Made by a program: the position numbers and the translations under genes. Shown in pieces: positions 47,330 to 60,563 of a stretch of 64,000 nucleotides of DNA. Numbering within the stretch: position 1 is the first letter of the stretch; each line of letters begins with the position of its first letter. Source of the stretch: Phoronis australis (lineage: Eukaryota > Phoronida > Phoronidae); NCBI GenBank assembly GCA_002633005.1, contig NMRA01000263.1, forward strand, positions 24,692 to 88,691. The letters are read 5' to 3'. The notes beneath the pieces are model-generated. The model was not told the DNA's origin, did not search any database, and was given only the letters and a program-made list of their open reading frames with translations.

Positions 47330-48600
47330 AAGACACTATCGAATCCTATAAAAAACAAATTACTATGCAAAATTACAAGAATACCTTGCCTGAAATCTCT
47401 CAGGTGCAAATTTATGATTAAATAATTTTTCCTGGTTGTGGTAATCACAATGACTAAAATGTGGGTTTAGCGTTTTGCAATCTGCCTATGGGAATGAAAT
47501 TTCGCTAAGCAATGACTTAACTTTACAATTTTCTACAGGCTGGATCTTCGGTGGAGATGTTTAACTGGAGAGGGATGGACATTGATTGATCATCCATATG
47601 TTTAAACAACTCCAAAAATCCTGAACAAGTGATCATTCCCAACTTAAAATGCTCAATTCTTTCTTCGTGTTTCTCACAGAAAGAATCCAAAGACGATTGG
47701 CGAACCTATTTTGTCTAAGTAAGAGTTTTTACCAATGTCCAAAGACATTTGGGGAAACCCATTTTCTTTATGTAAAAGATTCCACCAATAAGTCTGTGGT
47801 TGATATGGAAATGAAATCATCTGAGTCTGAAATCGGAAGTACAATGGCATATTACAGAATCAACTCTTTCCCAAGACTGCGTATCACCGATCAAGTTTAA
47901 TCTCTCTTTCTCCCACTTCAATTTGGCGACGGGTTTGACATACAAGTTGGAAATGAATAATTATGAATTTTCCGTCCCTTTATTAACCGAGGATATTTGA
48001 AAACATTATTTCACCCACCTTTGCAGCTCAACATATATAACTTTTGTATTTATCAATATGTGTAGCAGTTTAGTTTGCCATAATATATATGACGTTTTGT
48101 CTCACCCTCTCGTGTTGTTTCACTATAAACTAGCTTCGGCATCGCTTCACAGTTAGCGCATAGCAAATATGTTCAGGGAAAATGGAGTGACTTAAGTACT
48201 CTAGCCTCTCAGATGATTCCGAAAACGAAGTGTTGAACTTCTTTCCACAGAAATGTTTAATACAAGGAAAGAATGAATAAAAACGTGCACAAAAGGTATG
48301 ATAAACAAATTGTGGCCTTTATCAGGCTAATTAAGTCATATACGTATCGTTCACCATTTAAAACAAATCGTTCCAAAAATTGGAATACTGTCTATACAAA
48401 TGATAGAGTTATACATCAAAGTTAGGTACAAAGAGTCATCTATATCACACAGATTGATAAATTCGTGTAAGATGTAAAATATCCTTCCAGAAATATTTTG
48501 AATACGATTATCTACTAGAACGGAAAAACAAGCTCCTAATTGAAAAGAAATAATTTTTACATTAGGAATAGTTTCACATAAAATATTGAGTCAGGGCAAA
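47330..48600. other. Intergenic, nothing recognised
   Basis: AT-rich. The open frame at 47649-47900 has no recognisable domain. Confidence 0.35.
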
Positions 48601-50150
48601 GTATTGTGGTTATAATAATAATGACGCAATACGGACCTTATTCCCACCTCCATCTTCAGAGTTCTTTACCATAGCCATTCTAAAGACTCTATCGATAGAG
48701 CTACCCCACATATGATTAAAAAATACTTTTTCACTGACCTCCAAAAGGTATGACTTGGAAAAGGAAGTGTGTAAAAAAGGTGAACAATTTTTGTCAATAA
48801 AAAAGGTTTGACAACCGTTATCTTACCAAAGGTGTTTAAATTTCTTTTTGACAAATCTTTAATTCCATTGCTGGCCTCGTTCAGTTTTGCATAGTAGTTT
48901 AAATGAATCACGTCCTGTAAATTGACAGAAAAGGTAATTCCAAGGGGTGTGAACTGAGAACTTGTCCATTTTAAATCTCTTTCACTAAGAAGTTTATCAC
49001 CACAACGTTTTTTCCAACCGATCAAACACAAACAATTTTATCCATATTGGGTGTCAAACCAGAATACTTAGCGCACTGATCGAGAAGGTCCAGTGATACA
49101 TGTGACTATAAAGAGGTTTCTGAATCGTCAAGAAAGAAGACCGAGTCGTCGGCATATCGCATACTGCAAAGAGCCTATTTTCAAGCCTTTAACATTTTCG
49201 CATTTCCTGAGTATAGATGCCATAATTTCGGCACACAACAAAAAAGATTAGTTGGCAGGGGGTCTCCTTGTCGGCAACTTTGGCAAACGGTTAGATGTAA
49301 AACCACACTGAATGACCGAAAGTCACTTTCATTGAGTACTGGGAAGCAACAAAAATTGAAATAGTGTAGAGCTTTATTAAAATATCCCAAGAACACAGAA
49401 CCAAAGGTTTTTCGAAATCAATTAACACCAGAAATCCGAGGATATCATTGACTTCAGTACATTGTAATATATAAATCTCTCTGGTGTTCTCTCCGATAAA
49501 ACGACCGAGAATAAACCCAGTTTGATTAGGATGAATAAATACATTTAAGACAGAGTTTATCCTTTGGACAATTATGCTGATAATTTATAACTTTAATTTA
49601 CTAAAAAATCGGTCTCCAATTTTTCATATATTCATGTGCTTTCTTGCCCTTAGGGATCAAGATAGTGACACTTTGACGCAAGGGGGTAGGAAGATGGCCA
49701 ATTCGATAACTAATTAAAAGATTTGATCGAAATGACAATTATCTCTTTCCAATAAAAACTTGTAAAACTCTATAGGAAAACCATCAGTTTCCGGAGTTAT
49801 ATCATTTTCTTGTATTTAAGGACAGCAGCTGCTTCACTACATGTTATTGGGCCCTCGAGTTTTTATGTCAAGTCATCGTCTAGTTTCGGTATATTTTCAG
49901 GAGACAAGTATTCTAATTCATTTTCTTTGGCTGCATAGAAGTAATCTGCTGCACACAGTATAGCTTTTTTAGTCTGTCAAATTTCCTCTAGACTCGTCTA
50001 TACCTATAAGTCTACGAACATATTTTAATTACGTAATTGCGTTTTCCTTAAGTTGGGCTGTTTTTCACAATCCTTGACCCATTTTACCCGAGATCTCCAC
50101 ATCATGCCTTTCACTTTGTCTTTTCTAATTTCATAATGCTCTCTTTGTCA
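48600..50150 (-). pseudogene. Dead Tx1/L1-like LINE, reverse-transcriptase half
   Basis: Minus strand. IDFE-type palm sequence lies near 49400-49430, RQGDPLPTNLF at about 49250, and the catalytic YADD at 49157-49146. A C-terminal segment at 49031-48666 contains FTPLGITFSVNL and GKITVVKPFLL, typical of the Tx1/L1 group. Several frame breaks and no endonuclease half show a truncated, inactive copy. It is related to the element at 3290-5345. Confidence 0.72.
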
Positions 50151-50354
50151 AACCTTAAACTTAAGACGATTTCCAAAGCAATTGCATCATTAATGCCAAC
50201 ACAAAAAACGGATTTGGTCCTTTGGGCAATTGAAGACTATTTTAAACACACCAACTTTTGTTAAGAACTGAGTACACAAAATATAAACCGTGTAATAAGC
50301 AATAGAAAAAGAAGTAGGTTTCGCGCGCAAACGCTGTGGACCATAAACAAGTAG

Positions 50355-50412
50355 GTCTCTTAGTGGTGCAGTGGTAAAACACCTGCGCGGGCAGGTGTTC
50401 GAGTCCTTGTAA
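50355..50412 (+). repeat. tRNA-like SINE head
   Basis: TGGTGCAGTGGTAAAAC resembles a tRNA D-arm / A box. GTTCGAGTCC (50397-50406) is a good B box. The spacing between them is short, and CACCTGC/GCAGGTG forms a hairpin where the anticodon arm should be. It looks like a tRNA-derived SINE head or a degenerate tRNA, not a functional gene. Confidence 0.45.
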
Positions 50413-50414
50413 TT

Positions 50415-52600
50415 TACGTTTTCCAGTTTGACACGTTCTTCGATAATACTTCAGGAATCAAGGAAAATGCTTGATTTTAGAGGAAAAAACGAAAATTTCT
50501 GATGGGCGGGAAACCCCCCTCTCGACTTCCCTCCTTTGGGTGCTATGCTCATCGACAATCGTGCTTTGCGCAAATGTTTAATAGACAAAATGTCGCCATC
50601 CCCCCCCACATGCAAGGCTCTAGCATTTCTAAATGCGATTATCCAAAATGGTCTCTCGCTAATGCATCCAGGAAACAGGGAACGTCCTTGAGCTACCTGA
50701 AACTATTGTCTCTTTCTCGTACGTGGGGGTGCATCTGAAACAGTACAACGGATCTGTGGTCTGTTCGATAGCAAAGTGGCGCATGAACCATTTAAAACGT
50801 TGAGGCAAACCTTGGCGCATCCTAAAGACAAATAAGAGAAAGATCGTATTAGTGGTGTAAATCATGACATTCACTGCGAGGGGGCACGATGTTAGTTTTA
50901 AATGAGCAAGACTGAACAACATCTCAAGAAACGTGTGTACCAATAAAAGAGCTGTTGAGGAAGAATTTCATCTGCGTTATACAACCATTTGTAAGACACG
51001 ACACATGAGTTCTGCAATGACGTTTTAGACATCCTGCACAGAGAGAAAACTGGTTCGAAAGAGGGGTGCAGAAGTTTATTTATATCTGTGCACTGGAACC
51101 TCCCAATAAGCTTGGTGGCGCCAGATTCAAATTGTCGTCTGCGTTGAATGAGGTTATCAAATAAACGAGATCCCACGTGACCGGAGTTCCCGCCGCTAAA
51201 AATCACCAGCATCATCCCATAGAAGGAGACGAAACGTCTCCGAGCATTTAGAAATTAGGTAAGTCTAAATGCAGTCTAGCAGACCAGATTCAAGTAACAA
51301 CAGTATGCAATTCTCGGGTTGCTTAAAAACCAAATTTTATAACCTGGCTTAATGTTACAAACGAAATTAAGAATATAAGCACGTACCTCAAACTTCAAAT
51401 GATAACATGTTATCGAGGAGGGTAGAGAAGAAGTAGCCAATTAATTGACCAGCAGGTTAGACTAGTGATAGAGTCGTAAGACTGAATAAGGAACCGTTGA
51501 GGGGGAGGTTACGAGGCAATACTGATACATATTACATTTTACAAAACTGTTTAGACCCAAATGAATGATTGTGGGAAGCAGGGAAGAAATGATGACGTGG
51601 GTCAAAAATGAGTAATTACGGGGGACGATACAGGAAATACTGACACTGCGTTGGATCACACAGAGTGGGAGGTTGAGGATCTGGTGAGGTAGCAAACTGA
51701 TTGGAGTTGGAAGAGGGGACAAGAGACTCGCGCTTGAGGCATTTCTTACTTGGATAGTTGGAGTTACGTGTGGAACAGAGCTGATGAGCAACCAGGAAGA
51801 GAGCTTGGGGACACGAACCAAAGTACCATTTTAACGACAGTCACCCGGAGTGTTTGTTGATTGTTGAGTGTGTGAGTGGGGAGAGGAATGGATTGGAGAT
51901 TGCTGGGATTTAAATGAAGTTTGGACTCAAAAATCTTGATTAATCATTTGCGAAGGGTATTGAATCCTCTGTTGTGGTTTTCTAATTTGCAGGTAAAAGA
52001 TGGCATGTTGAAAACAGAAGGTGTGTATCAAGTTGAGAATGGTGTGGGCTACTTAACTGATCATGATGTGGGCGCTTGGTGTATATAGGCCTATGACAAA
52101 TTCAGTGGACGAATGGAATATGACTTTCTAGTTTCAGTTTTATTAACTGGTTTTTCGCGGACATTTGTTAAGATCAAAGCATATGAAAAATATAAATGAC
52201 ATCATTGGTGAATTCTAGTGCATGCAATCACTACTCAGAAGTTCACGTTGACTAATGCGAGTAAGTTCATTTTCTATTTCGTCCACACCGTTACTATTTC
52301 AGCTTCTAAGGTCATCATGATCAAACCTGTTTTGCTTTCGTGTTTTTTTTAACTTTACTTATCTAGACGAGTTTCAATCTATTACTCATGAAGAATTTAA
52401 ACGTCAATGATGAAACGGACTCCAACGAATATGAGGACGAAAACTGAAAGCGTGCTGTGAAGTAAATATTTTAAAACCACGTCTACGTCGCTTTTGTAAG
52501 CAATAAAACAAAGAAACTGATCACAATCTGTAGACAAATGTCTTCTCTTTAATGGTATTAATTATTTTCTTCTCTTACTGTTTAGGTGGCTGAAAATCAA
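50415..52600. other. Intergenic, nothing recognised
   Basis: No supported genes. The minus-strand frames at 50898-51215 and 51462-51821 lack motifs. Confidence 0.35.
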
Positions 52601-52619
52601 AAATCGAAATACGTCTTTT

Positions 52620-54750
52620 ACCCTCGTCAACTTGGTTTCGTAATTAACCTTTCCGTGATAGGACTCTATTTCCGTTACTGACAATAAAAGTGAAACCATC
52701 TGCAACTAACAAAAACGTTGCCGAGTTTATGCGGGTTGGTCGCCCCCTTGGGCTGACGAGACGAAACCTTATGCCAGTAGAAATGATAATGCCCAGAGCT
52801 ACCAACCAGGGCAACATACTTGGTACTAAGAGTCTTATCCTCACTAGTCACAAACCCGACGGCACTGCCATACACACGAAGCAGCTTGTCTGCGTCACTG
52901 ACGATGCCACGAAAATGTTCCTCAGCCGGTAAACATGTGTCGATCTGCAGCATATATCCCAGGACTTCCCCACGATTGGAGACATTGCCCTGAACACCGT
53001 CTCCGACGTTGTGCACGAGCTCCCACCTTGTGGTTGTCCCCTCCGTCAGCAACCACCCCCTCTTCCAACCGATTTGCCATGTCCCCCGACTGAGGACAAT
53101 CGACTACAACTTGAACAATACTTGCGTGATCTCTACAAAGCCAGCACCTTCAACGTATGCCCCCATCAACGCCTTCCTTGCATGAGTGGCCCCCCGATGC
53201 GTCTCATGATCGACGAAACCGCCACTCCTGTCCCGCACCATACCCCGGTGCCTTTACCCCTACACTGGCAAACCGAGGTGAAGGCTGGCCTTGATAACGA
53301 CGTCCTCCTCAACGTCATTGAGCCTGTACCCGTGGGCGAGCCCGTGACCTGGTGCCACCTCATGGTAGTCTGTGCCAAGAAGAATGGTAAACCACGCCGC
53401 ACGGTCGACTTACAACCGCTCAACAAATACGCCCTCCGAGAAACCCACCACACACGCTCCCCGTTTCATCAAGCCTGATCTATACCACCCGGAACCAAGA
53501 AGACCGTGTTCGTTGCCTGGAACGCTACCATAGCATCCCCTTTGTGAAGCCGATCGACACCTCACCACCTTCATCATCCCATGGGGACGATATCGATACT
53601 GCTCAGCACCCCAAGGATACATTGCCTCCGGTGATGCCTACACCAGACGGTTCGACGAGATCGTCAGCGAAATGCGTTGATGACGCCTTGCTCTGATCGG
53701 AGAGCCTCTCGGACAGCTTTCACCAGGCCTGCCAATGGCTTGATGTTTGCAGACGCAACGGCATAGTCCTCAACCCTGACAAATTCACTTTTGCCCAGGA
53801 GACCGTTGAATTCGCTGGGTTTGAAATTACAGCTGACAGTGTTAGGCCAAGCAAAAGCTACCTTGACAGCATACGCAAATTCCCCGCCGCCAAGAACATA
53901 ACTGACATCAGGTCTTGGTTTGGCCTTTTAAATCAGGTGTCGTACGCGTTCAGCGTGACGGACGAGATGTTGCCCTTTCGTGCACTGCTCAAGAAGGACA
54001 CTCCGTTCCACTGGGACGACGCTCTCCAGAGGCTGTTTGACGACTCCAAAGAGAAAATAATCACCGAGATCGAGGAAGGTGTGCGCATATTTGACAAAGC
54101 TAAACCAACTTGCCTTGCTACCGTCTGGTCAAAGACAGGCATTGGCTTTTGGCTCCTGCAGAAACACTGTACCTGTCCTATCAGGCTACCTTTCTGTTGC
54201 CCTACTGGATGGAAAGTTACCCTAGTTGGCAGCCGGTTTACCCACTGAGCTGAATCTCGTTATGCACCCATTGAGGGAGAGGCTCTGGCGGTGGCCGATG
54301 CTCTTGATAAGGACAGGTTCTTCGTCCTTGGCTGTGAGGACTTGACGGTAGCCGTAGACCATAAATCCCTGCTCAAGATATTCTCAGAACGCGCCTTAGA
54401 GGACATACCGAACGTGCGGTTACGCAACCTCAAGGAAAAGACGTTGAGGTACCGTTTCCAAATCGTACACATCCCTGGCATACGTCAAAAAGCCGCTGAC
54501 GCCCTGTCCCGACACCCTACTGGACCCCCCACTAGACTTATGCTCCCTGACGACATGACGGAACCCGACGGTGATGTAGACCTCACCATACAGACCTCCG
54601 CTGTCTCTGCCCTAAGCAACGTGCAATGTACCACCTGGGACGACGTACGGGAGGCGAATAGCAGCGACCCCGACTTCAGCCGCCTTCTCGACATCATCGA
54701 ATCTGGCATTCCTGAGGAGCGCAGCCACTTAGGATTTGACTGGCATAGTT
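52620..54750 (+). pseudogene. Dead Ty3/Gypsy-type retrotransposon pol (partial)
   Basis: A gag-pol/protease-region segment lies at 52690-52932. Reverse-transcriptase N-terminal sequence lies at 53011-53478 (VVCAKKNGKPRRTVDLQPLN). Further reverse-transcriptase sequence with shifted frames follows at 53480-53930. Connection and RNase H segments lie at 53937-54240 and 54291-54720, with IGFWLLQKHC, LVGSRFTH, PIEGEALAVADAL and HIPGIRQKAADALSRHP. At least four frame breaks or stops separate the parts. No integrase, LTRs or primer site are seen, and the element ends where the inverted-repeat element at 54757 begins. Confidence 0.8.
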
Positions 54751-54756
54751 GTGGTC

Positions 54757-55069
54757 GGTGTACAACTATTATTAAAATCTCTTGGTCTATTTACACCGAT
54801 CTCCTGTATATTTAAACTGTCACGACGTTCCTGTCGGTCTATTCTCCGGCCCTCGTTAGGTGTTCCTGCGTTCTGAGCTTGGATATGTGGTGCACTCCTC
54901 ATTGTGTGATTTTTTGTTCAAGGCAGGATTTGAACCAACGACTTCTGAAACTACAGATATATTTGAGTCCAGCACCTTAACCACTACATCACGATGGGCG
55001 GAGAATAGACCGACCGAAACGTCGTGACAGCGTAAATAGACCAAGAGATTTTAATAATAGCTGTCACAC
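54757..55069. mobile_element. Inverted-repeat element carrying a tRNA-like sequence
   Basis: Long terminal inverted repeats: 54766-54794 plus 54817-54848 match the reverse complement of 54999-55060. They are interrupted on the left by a 22-bp extra piece (54795-54816). The interior, read on the minus strand, is tRNA-Leu-like, with a TGTAGTGGTTAAGG A box (54988-54975) and a GGTTCAAATCC B box (54936-54926). The element abuts the broken end of the Gypsy pol. Confidence 0.7.
54899..54992 (-). repeat. tRNA-Leu-like sequence (Pol III A and B boxes)
   Basis: GTAGTGGTTAAGGTGCTGG then ACTCAAAT matches the D-arm to anticodon region of eukaryotic tRNA-Leu(CAA). GTTGGTTCAAATCC matches the T arm. No paired acceptor stem is evident, so it is a tRNA-derived SINE head or pseudo-tRNA. 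Confidence 0.55.
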
Positions 55070-55524
55070 GCCACCACCTCAGAGCGGTTTTAGAAGGTCC
55101 AGTGTACGTCACACATTGTTTAAGAAAGGAACCTTCAGATGACATTCATAATTTTCTATCGGGGTATAGATGGGAAATTCCGGGTGCTAGTCGATTTTCG
55201 CGACGATGAACACTTTATGAGGTCACAGTAAGAATACAACGTCGTTTCAGATGTACTGGGCTATCTAAATACATGTAGTCCTGGAACAGAAAACAAACGA
55301 TGGGCAGAGAAGTTTTCTTGCCTATTGTACTACAGCTAGTAGTAATTACCTTCTTTTTGCTCCCAATTTCCAAAATATGAACATACTTCGTACCTTATGA
55401 GTTCAATATGACATTGTTTGATATGTGTATTGTAGGAATTTTTGTCCTACAGAGAGGGCACACGATTTTACTAAAAACAAAATAGTCAGAACATGAGTTG
55501 TTTGGGAGAATTTTAAGAGCTTGA

Positions 55525-56837
55525 TTGTAGAAGACCAATGTATGCGCGCGTCGTTGATAGCTCTTTGAATGAACGTGAGGTTTGTTGTGGTGACTCGTGT
55601 ACTTTAATTCGAATGTAAATTAATAAAATCTTAACCCCTTTTGCAGTTTGGCAATTCATTGATGTGGTCAGAGTGGTACTCTTAGCGTCTTGCATGGAGC
55701 GAATTTGCATAGCTGTGCACGAGTAGAAAAGGACTGTCGAGAAAATCAGTCAACAAGACCTGTTTGACAGCCTCACAGGCGTTTTCAGTGGATCACACAG
55801 GTACAGGCATTTTCTAAGCATTTCAGACTCAGTGCTCAACTAATCTTGATACCAAAGTGATCCACTGAAAGGAACTCTTAAAGTGTTTTTAGAACACTTC
55901 AAATTGAAGCCCTGTCTATGAAAGCGGGAGTACGCAGAGGTTAGATCAGTCGTTTTGTGACTTCAGTTTTTTGCATAACGAATTTCTATAAAATCTTCTT
56001 CTTTCAAATGTTCGTGAGTGCAAATGTCTGATGGGCAAAATCCTGGCTAATACTCTGTCCTGCCCCCCAACTCAAAATCCTGGATCCGCCCCGGAAAGTC
56101 TCTCCTTGTTGTCTTTGCATGCCTGGGTTCTTCAACGGACGACCTCCAACTCCAACTACGAATTAATAATTAACCCCTCACTTCTATCATTACAAGTATC
56201 ATTTAAAGTCAATTAAGACTGCAATACGTACCCGTATATTGAATGAGGCGCTCAGTAATATATTTCGTATATGTTGGTCAGACCTTCCTGTTGAGGTAGG
56301 TGTTTTGGACGTCATACCTTCAATGTAAGTTAACTTGTTTCGTTACCGTGTTGATGACTCGATTAGATTTAAAGGTAAATTGACAGGAAATTTGAAAACT
56401 AATGGTTGTGTGCATCGCTGTATCATAATCGCGATACAGATATACATTCCATGGTTGTTGGGAAAGTGGTTCTCACGGATTGGTTGTTAGAAAATTTGGA
56501 GCGCAGGTAGACTGTCAAATAACGTACTTCTCTTGTTGAGCACGAGATAGGTCTTTTCCTAAGAACTTGCTTGTGTTTTCATGTAAAGCGTATCTTCTAC
56601 AATCAGCCACAAATGTATTCATATTAACTTGACAGATCCAGCTGTCGCTTGGCCTCCTAGAGAAATGTGATTGTTTACGTTTGTCTCAGTATCTTTGACT
56701 TTTCAACGGATTTTGATAAAACGTGGCAAATACTTTCATAAGGAGACAATTACACCTGCCCATTTTCAGACAGGTCGGCTTATTCTGCGCCATCTAGTTG
56801 TCATTTTTGTGATAATAACAGCCCTGGAAGCTTAAAG
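55525..56837. repeat. Duplicated upstream region of copy 3
   Basis: Counterpart of 6290-7253 plus 9271-9507 upstream of copy 1. At about 56838 the homology breaks at GGAAGCTTAA. It resumes only at about 60745, just before the first coding exon of copy 3. Confidence 0.7.
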
Positions 56838-56995
56838 AAGAATGCCACCCGATTTGATTAGTCTTTTTACCGTCTTAATCGGTCTCTATCTACATCGCCT
56901 CGCATACGGTCGACCTTGCCTTGACGAGAGGTGTCGCGTTAACCTGTGAGGAAGGTGAGAGAGAAACGACGCAGCGACGTCAGTGGTTCATCTCC
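56838..56995 (+). repeat. THAP-element 5' flank, second copy
   Basis: Aligns with 27127-27290, up to GTCAGTGGTTCAT, where similarity ends before the THAP coding segment. Confidence 0.65.
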
Positions 56996-57399
56996 ACATA
57001 GATACTCGTTAAGAGATTCGCGACTCCGTCATATCTCGAGACCTAACGTGAACTACATGAGGAGGATTCATAACTTCCGGTGTGTTGGTTTTATGTAGCA
57101 ACGAAGGTAAATTTTCGTTTTTATTTTGCGCATTTCGAGCAAACTTTTGAGTTTGAAATTAACTTGCTGTGTTTTATGCAAACTTAATCGCATATGCCAG
57201 CCATACAATTCAAAGACGGATTTTTGCTATGAAACGCGCCGGAACTTACTTGAGAAATTGTTGTTGATTGGCCCGAATACTGCGACAGGTCAACATAAGA
57301 ATCGATCAATTTTGACCCAAAGAAAGGGTTGAATTAAATAGATTTATGGCACTCTGACATAAATGCTATTATTTGGGCAAATACCATTACACAGCCCTT

Positions 57400-60300
57400 C
57401 ATGCTTCATATCCAACTCCTAGTTAGTTCCTACCTAATCCGATGGTAGCGCTGTTTGTTCTTTCTCTCCAGCTTCCTGTTGGCCCGGCCTTAAGCAACAG
57501 TACATTCACTCGTAAGTTTTCCCAATTAGACAATTTTATACCTAGTAGACTCCTTCCCGTTCGGCGTTAGTTGTCCTGGACATAAGTTTCTTCCCGTACT
57601 TACTTTTAGCCACAGATGGCTTTTCTAACGGCGCCGATTCCTTTCGATTCTAATAGACCTCTAACTGACCCAAACCAATACCTCGCATATTTGGCGACGC
57701 CTCCTCACATTTAATTCTTGTGTCTAATGTTAACAAGGTATACTTTCGTGGATGTGGCAGTAGGCCTACTGGTCTCAGCGATCACAACCTGATATACACA
57801 AGTTATAAATCTATACGTCCGAAAAATCCACTTAGGATAATTACTACCCGCTCGTACCATCATAACTTTTGTAACAGGAGTGCCCTGGACATGATTATGT
57901 AAGTAAGATATATGCGCCCTCTGGTGGTCAAGCTGTGTATTATGTATGGAATTTTCCTATGATTTTTGAGTCCTTTGGATATGGCCAAATATGGTCAGAG
58001 CCTAGGAGTTATGGGCCTTACCCTTCAGATCGCGTCTGATTGGTTGAAATTGTGTACTTAAGCTTTGTCTCTGTCAGACACGAGGAGTCCATTTGCAGAG
58101 TTCAAGAAGCAAACATTTACACCTTCACTCACACCAAATTGCAACTGTTTGTGCAGCTTTCGGGCTCCTCCCGAACTTGGTTGCCAACAGTTTAGCCCCA
58201 GCAATTCTCGGACTCCTCCAGAGCTTGATTGCATCTCACCTTTCGGATCTGAATAACCAAATTGCCCCGTTCTTGCACACCGAGCACAACTATTAATCAG
58301 CGGCTGGCTTGCCCGTGTATCAGAACTGTATAAATCACAACGCTGCGATACTAAATCATGGAACAACTAAATTGCTTGTAAGTGTGAAATATTGTACTTA
58401 TATATTCTTACAATAAACCTATGTATTATTCACCAACTTTTAGTTTTCAATATCACCCTCAGTCCGCACCGGGCTCGTAAAATCGGGGCGCCTTGGTCGT
58501 AGATACCGCCCCCGTTCCACTTTGTTAGTTCTGATTTTGTTAAAGATCTACATAAGATAGACTGGTGTGTTGTTAGCACCAAGTGGTGATCCGGAGGCTA
58601 TGTGGACATAATTTAAGTAAACGTTCTGTCATGTTTTGGATAAACATGAACCTATTATCCAGGTTAGAATTAAGGGTAAATTGCCTCCTTGGTACAACGA
58701 GGAGCTAATTTTATTGTCTCGCAGACGCCATTATCTTAAACATAGGTCCTATTGCCCAACAGTCGCGTAATACTGTGACTGGAACAAATTTAAAACAACG
58801 CGTAATCTAACAAATAAGACAACAAAACAGGCCAAGGCAGATTATTATGATACATTAATTAATGACAACAAATCAAATGGTAAATGGTTATGGACAATTA
58901 TGAAGTCTTTTTTGCCAGGGAGATCGAATACTAATATCGCTGAACTGAATACGGCTGACGGCATGACATCTGATAACGCAGTCATGGTTAATACCTTAAA
59001 CGACTTTTTCACGAATATTGGCCATAACCTAGCCCGAAAATTTGGAAACACTAATCATATATTTCCACCCCAGGTCCGCGAAGAGATAGCTTTTAAATTC
59101 CATGAGGTTGACGCTAATTTTGTTTGCCAGCAACTCAAATCCATGGATGGCAATTGTGCTACTGGAATTGACGGCATAAGTACTAAAATCCTCAAAATAT
59201 CTGCCTAGACACTCTCAGACCATTAAGTCACTGATCAATTTATCATTGAAAACATCAATCATACCATCAGAGTGGAAATGGGCCGGTGTTACTCCACTTT
59301 TTACAGACGGTGACAAATCATGCTGCAAAAATTACAGACCCATTTCAATTCTGCCATCTATATCAAAAATCCTAGAAAAATGGGTCCACAAACAACTTCA
59401 TTCTTACTTCCAAACTAACAACCTCTTGTCTGATTATACAAATATGGATCAAGGATTGTTGACTGGTGCTGTATTTAGTGGTCTAAAGAAGGCATTTGAC
59501 ACCGTCGACCATACTATCTTGTTAAAGAAGCTTATGGGGTCGCCAAATGGTTTCAGGATTATCTTGGTAAAAGATCTCAAGCTACCCGTGTCGGTAAAGA
59601 TATCTCTGATATCAAATCTGTTGAAATAGAGTGCTGTGTCCCGCAGGGGTCAATTCTGGGGCCCTTGCTATTTTGCATCTTTGTCAATGATCTCCCCTCA
59701 GTAATCCAAAATTCTAAGATTGTTCTGTATGCGGATTACTCTACAACACTATCCGCAGGCAGAACCTCCTCTGAAATCCAGACCAATCTCAGCTGTGATT
59801 TAGCAATCATTTCAAATTGGCTTGTATCCAATAAATTATCCTTAAATGTGTCAAAAACTAAAACTTCTGTTTGGCACGTCCCAGAGGCAAAAACCAAACC
59901 CTGTCATTGAGTATGGATGGAAGTCCAAGTGAGAACGTGAATTCCTTTAGATATCTGGGACAAATATATGATCGAAATTTTAATTTCTCTCACCACGTTG
60001 ATTATATCTCGAAAAAGGTGTCTAAGAAAATTGGCAAATTAAAACGCATCAGTAAATTTGTGAACAGAGTAACACTGAAAACCCTTTTCGATGCTATCAT
60101 TCAACCTCACCTAGATTATTGTCTTTGGTTGTGGGGCGTTGCATCAGAAAAGGATATAAAAACCATCCGGGTTATTCAAAATAGGGCTGCCCGGATTATT
60201 ATGGGAGCTGGTGAGAGATATTTACATTGAAAACCTTCATACTGGAATGATGAAAATACACTCAAGACATAAATTCCTATCTGTTTTTGTATGTACAAAT

Positions 60301-60535
60301 GTCTTAAACGTCTTGTCCCAACATACTTAAGCGCTAAGTTTACGATGACTACTAATCGCTACAACACTAGGTCCTCATTGTCATGCAATTTCAATCTTCC
60401 GAAACACAGAAACGAAACTGGAAAAATCATTTTCCTACAGTGGGCCCTATTTATGGAACACTCGCCCTTTCGATGCCAAATCTGCATCATCCTTGCTAAC
60501 CTTTAAAAGAATTATAAGAAATCAATTTACATTCA
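57400..60535 (+). pseudogene. Dead LINE, interrupted by an LTR-like insertion
   Basis: The endonuclease C-terminus at about 57640-57900 contains TGLSDHNLIYTSYK. After a non-LINE stretch (57906-58480), the linker at about 58560-58860 and the reverse transcriptase follow: GIDGISTKILK (59167-59200), KNYRPISILPSISKILEKW (59327-59383), KKAFDTVDHTILLKKL (59487-59534), CVPQGSILGPLLFCIFVNDL (59635-59694) and a YAD core at 59729-59737. The C-terminal part (59871-60506) has NFSHHVDYISKKVSKKIG and IQPHLDYCLWLWG. Frameshifts and stops show that it is inactive. It is a CR1/Jockey-like LINE. Confidence 0.75.
57934..58455 (+). mobile_element. Possible solo LTR inside the LINE
   Basis: A 522-bp TG...CA stretch with an AATAAA-containing 3' part (ACAATAAACC near 58410) interrupts LINE coding sequence. 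I see no convincing target-site duplication (CAAGC left, CCCTC right), so the borders and class are tentative. Confidence 0.3.
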
Positions 60536-60563
60536 ATATCCCCAGATCAGACTATTTTTTATT

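Noticed and set aside
52675-53052. Long minus-strand frame inside the Gypsy region
   Set aside because: Shadow of the plus-strand pol coding sequence.
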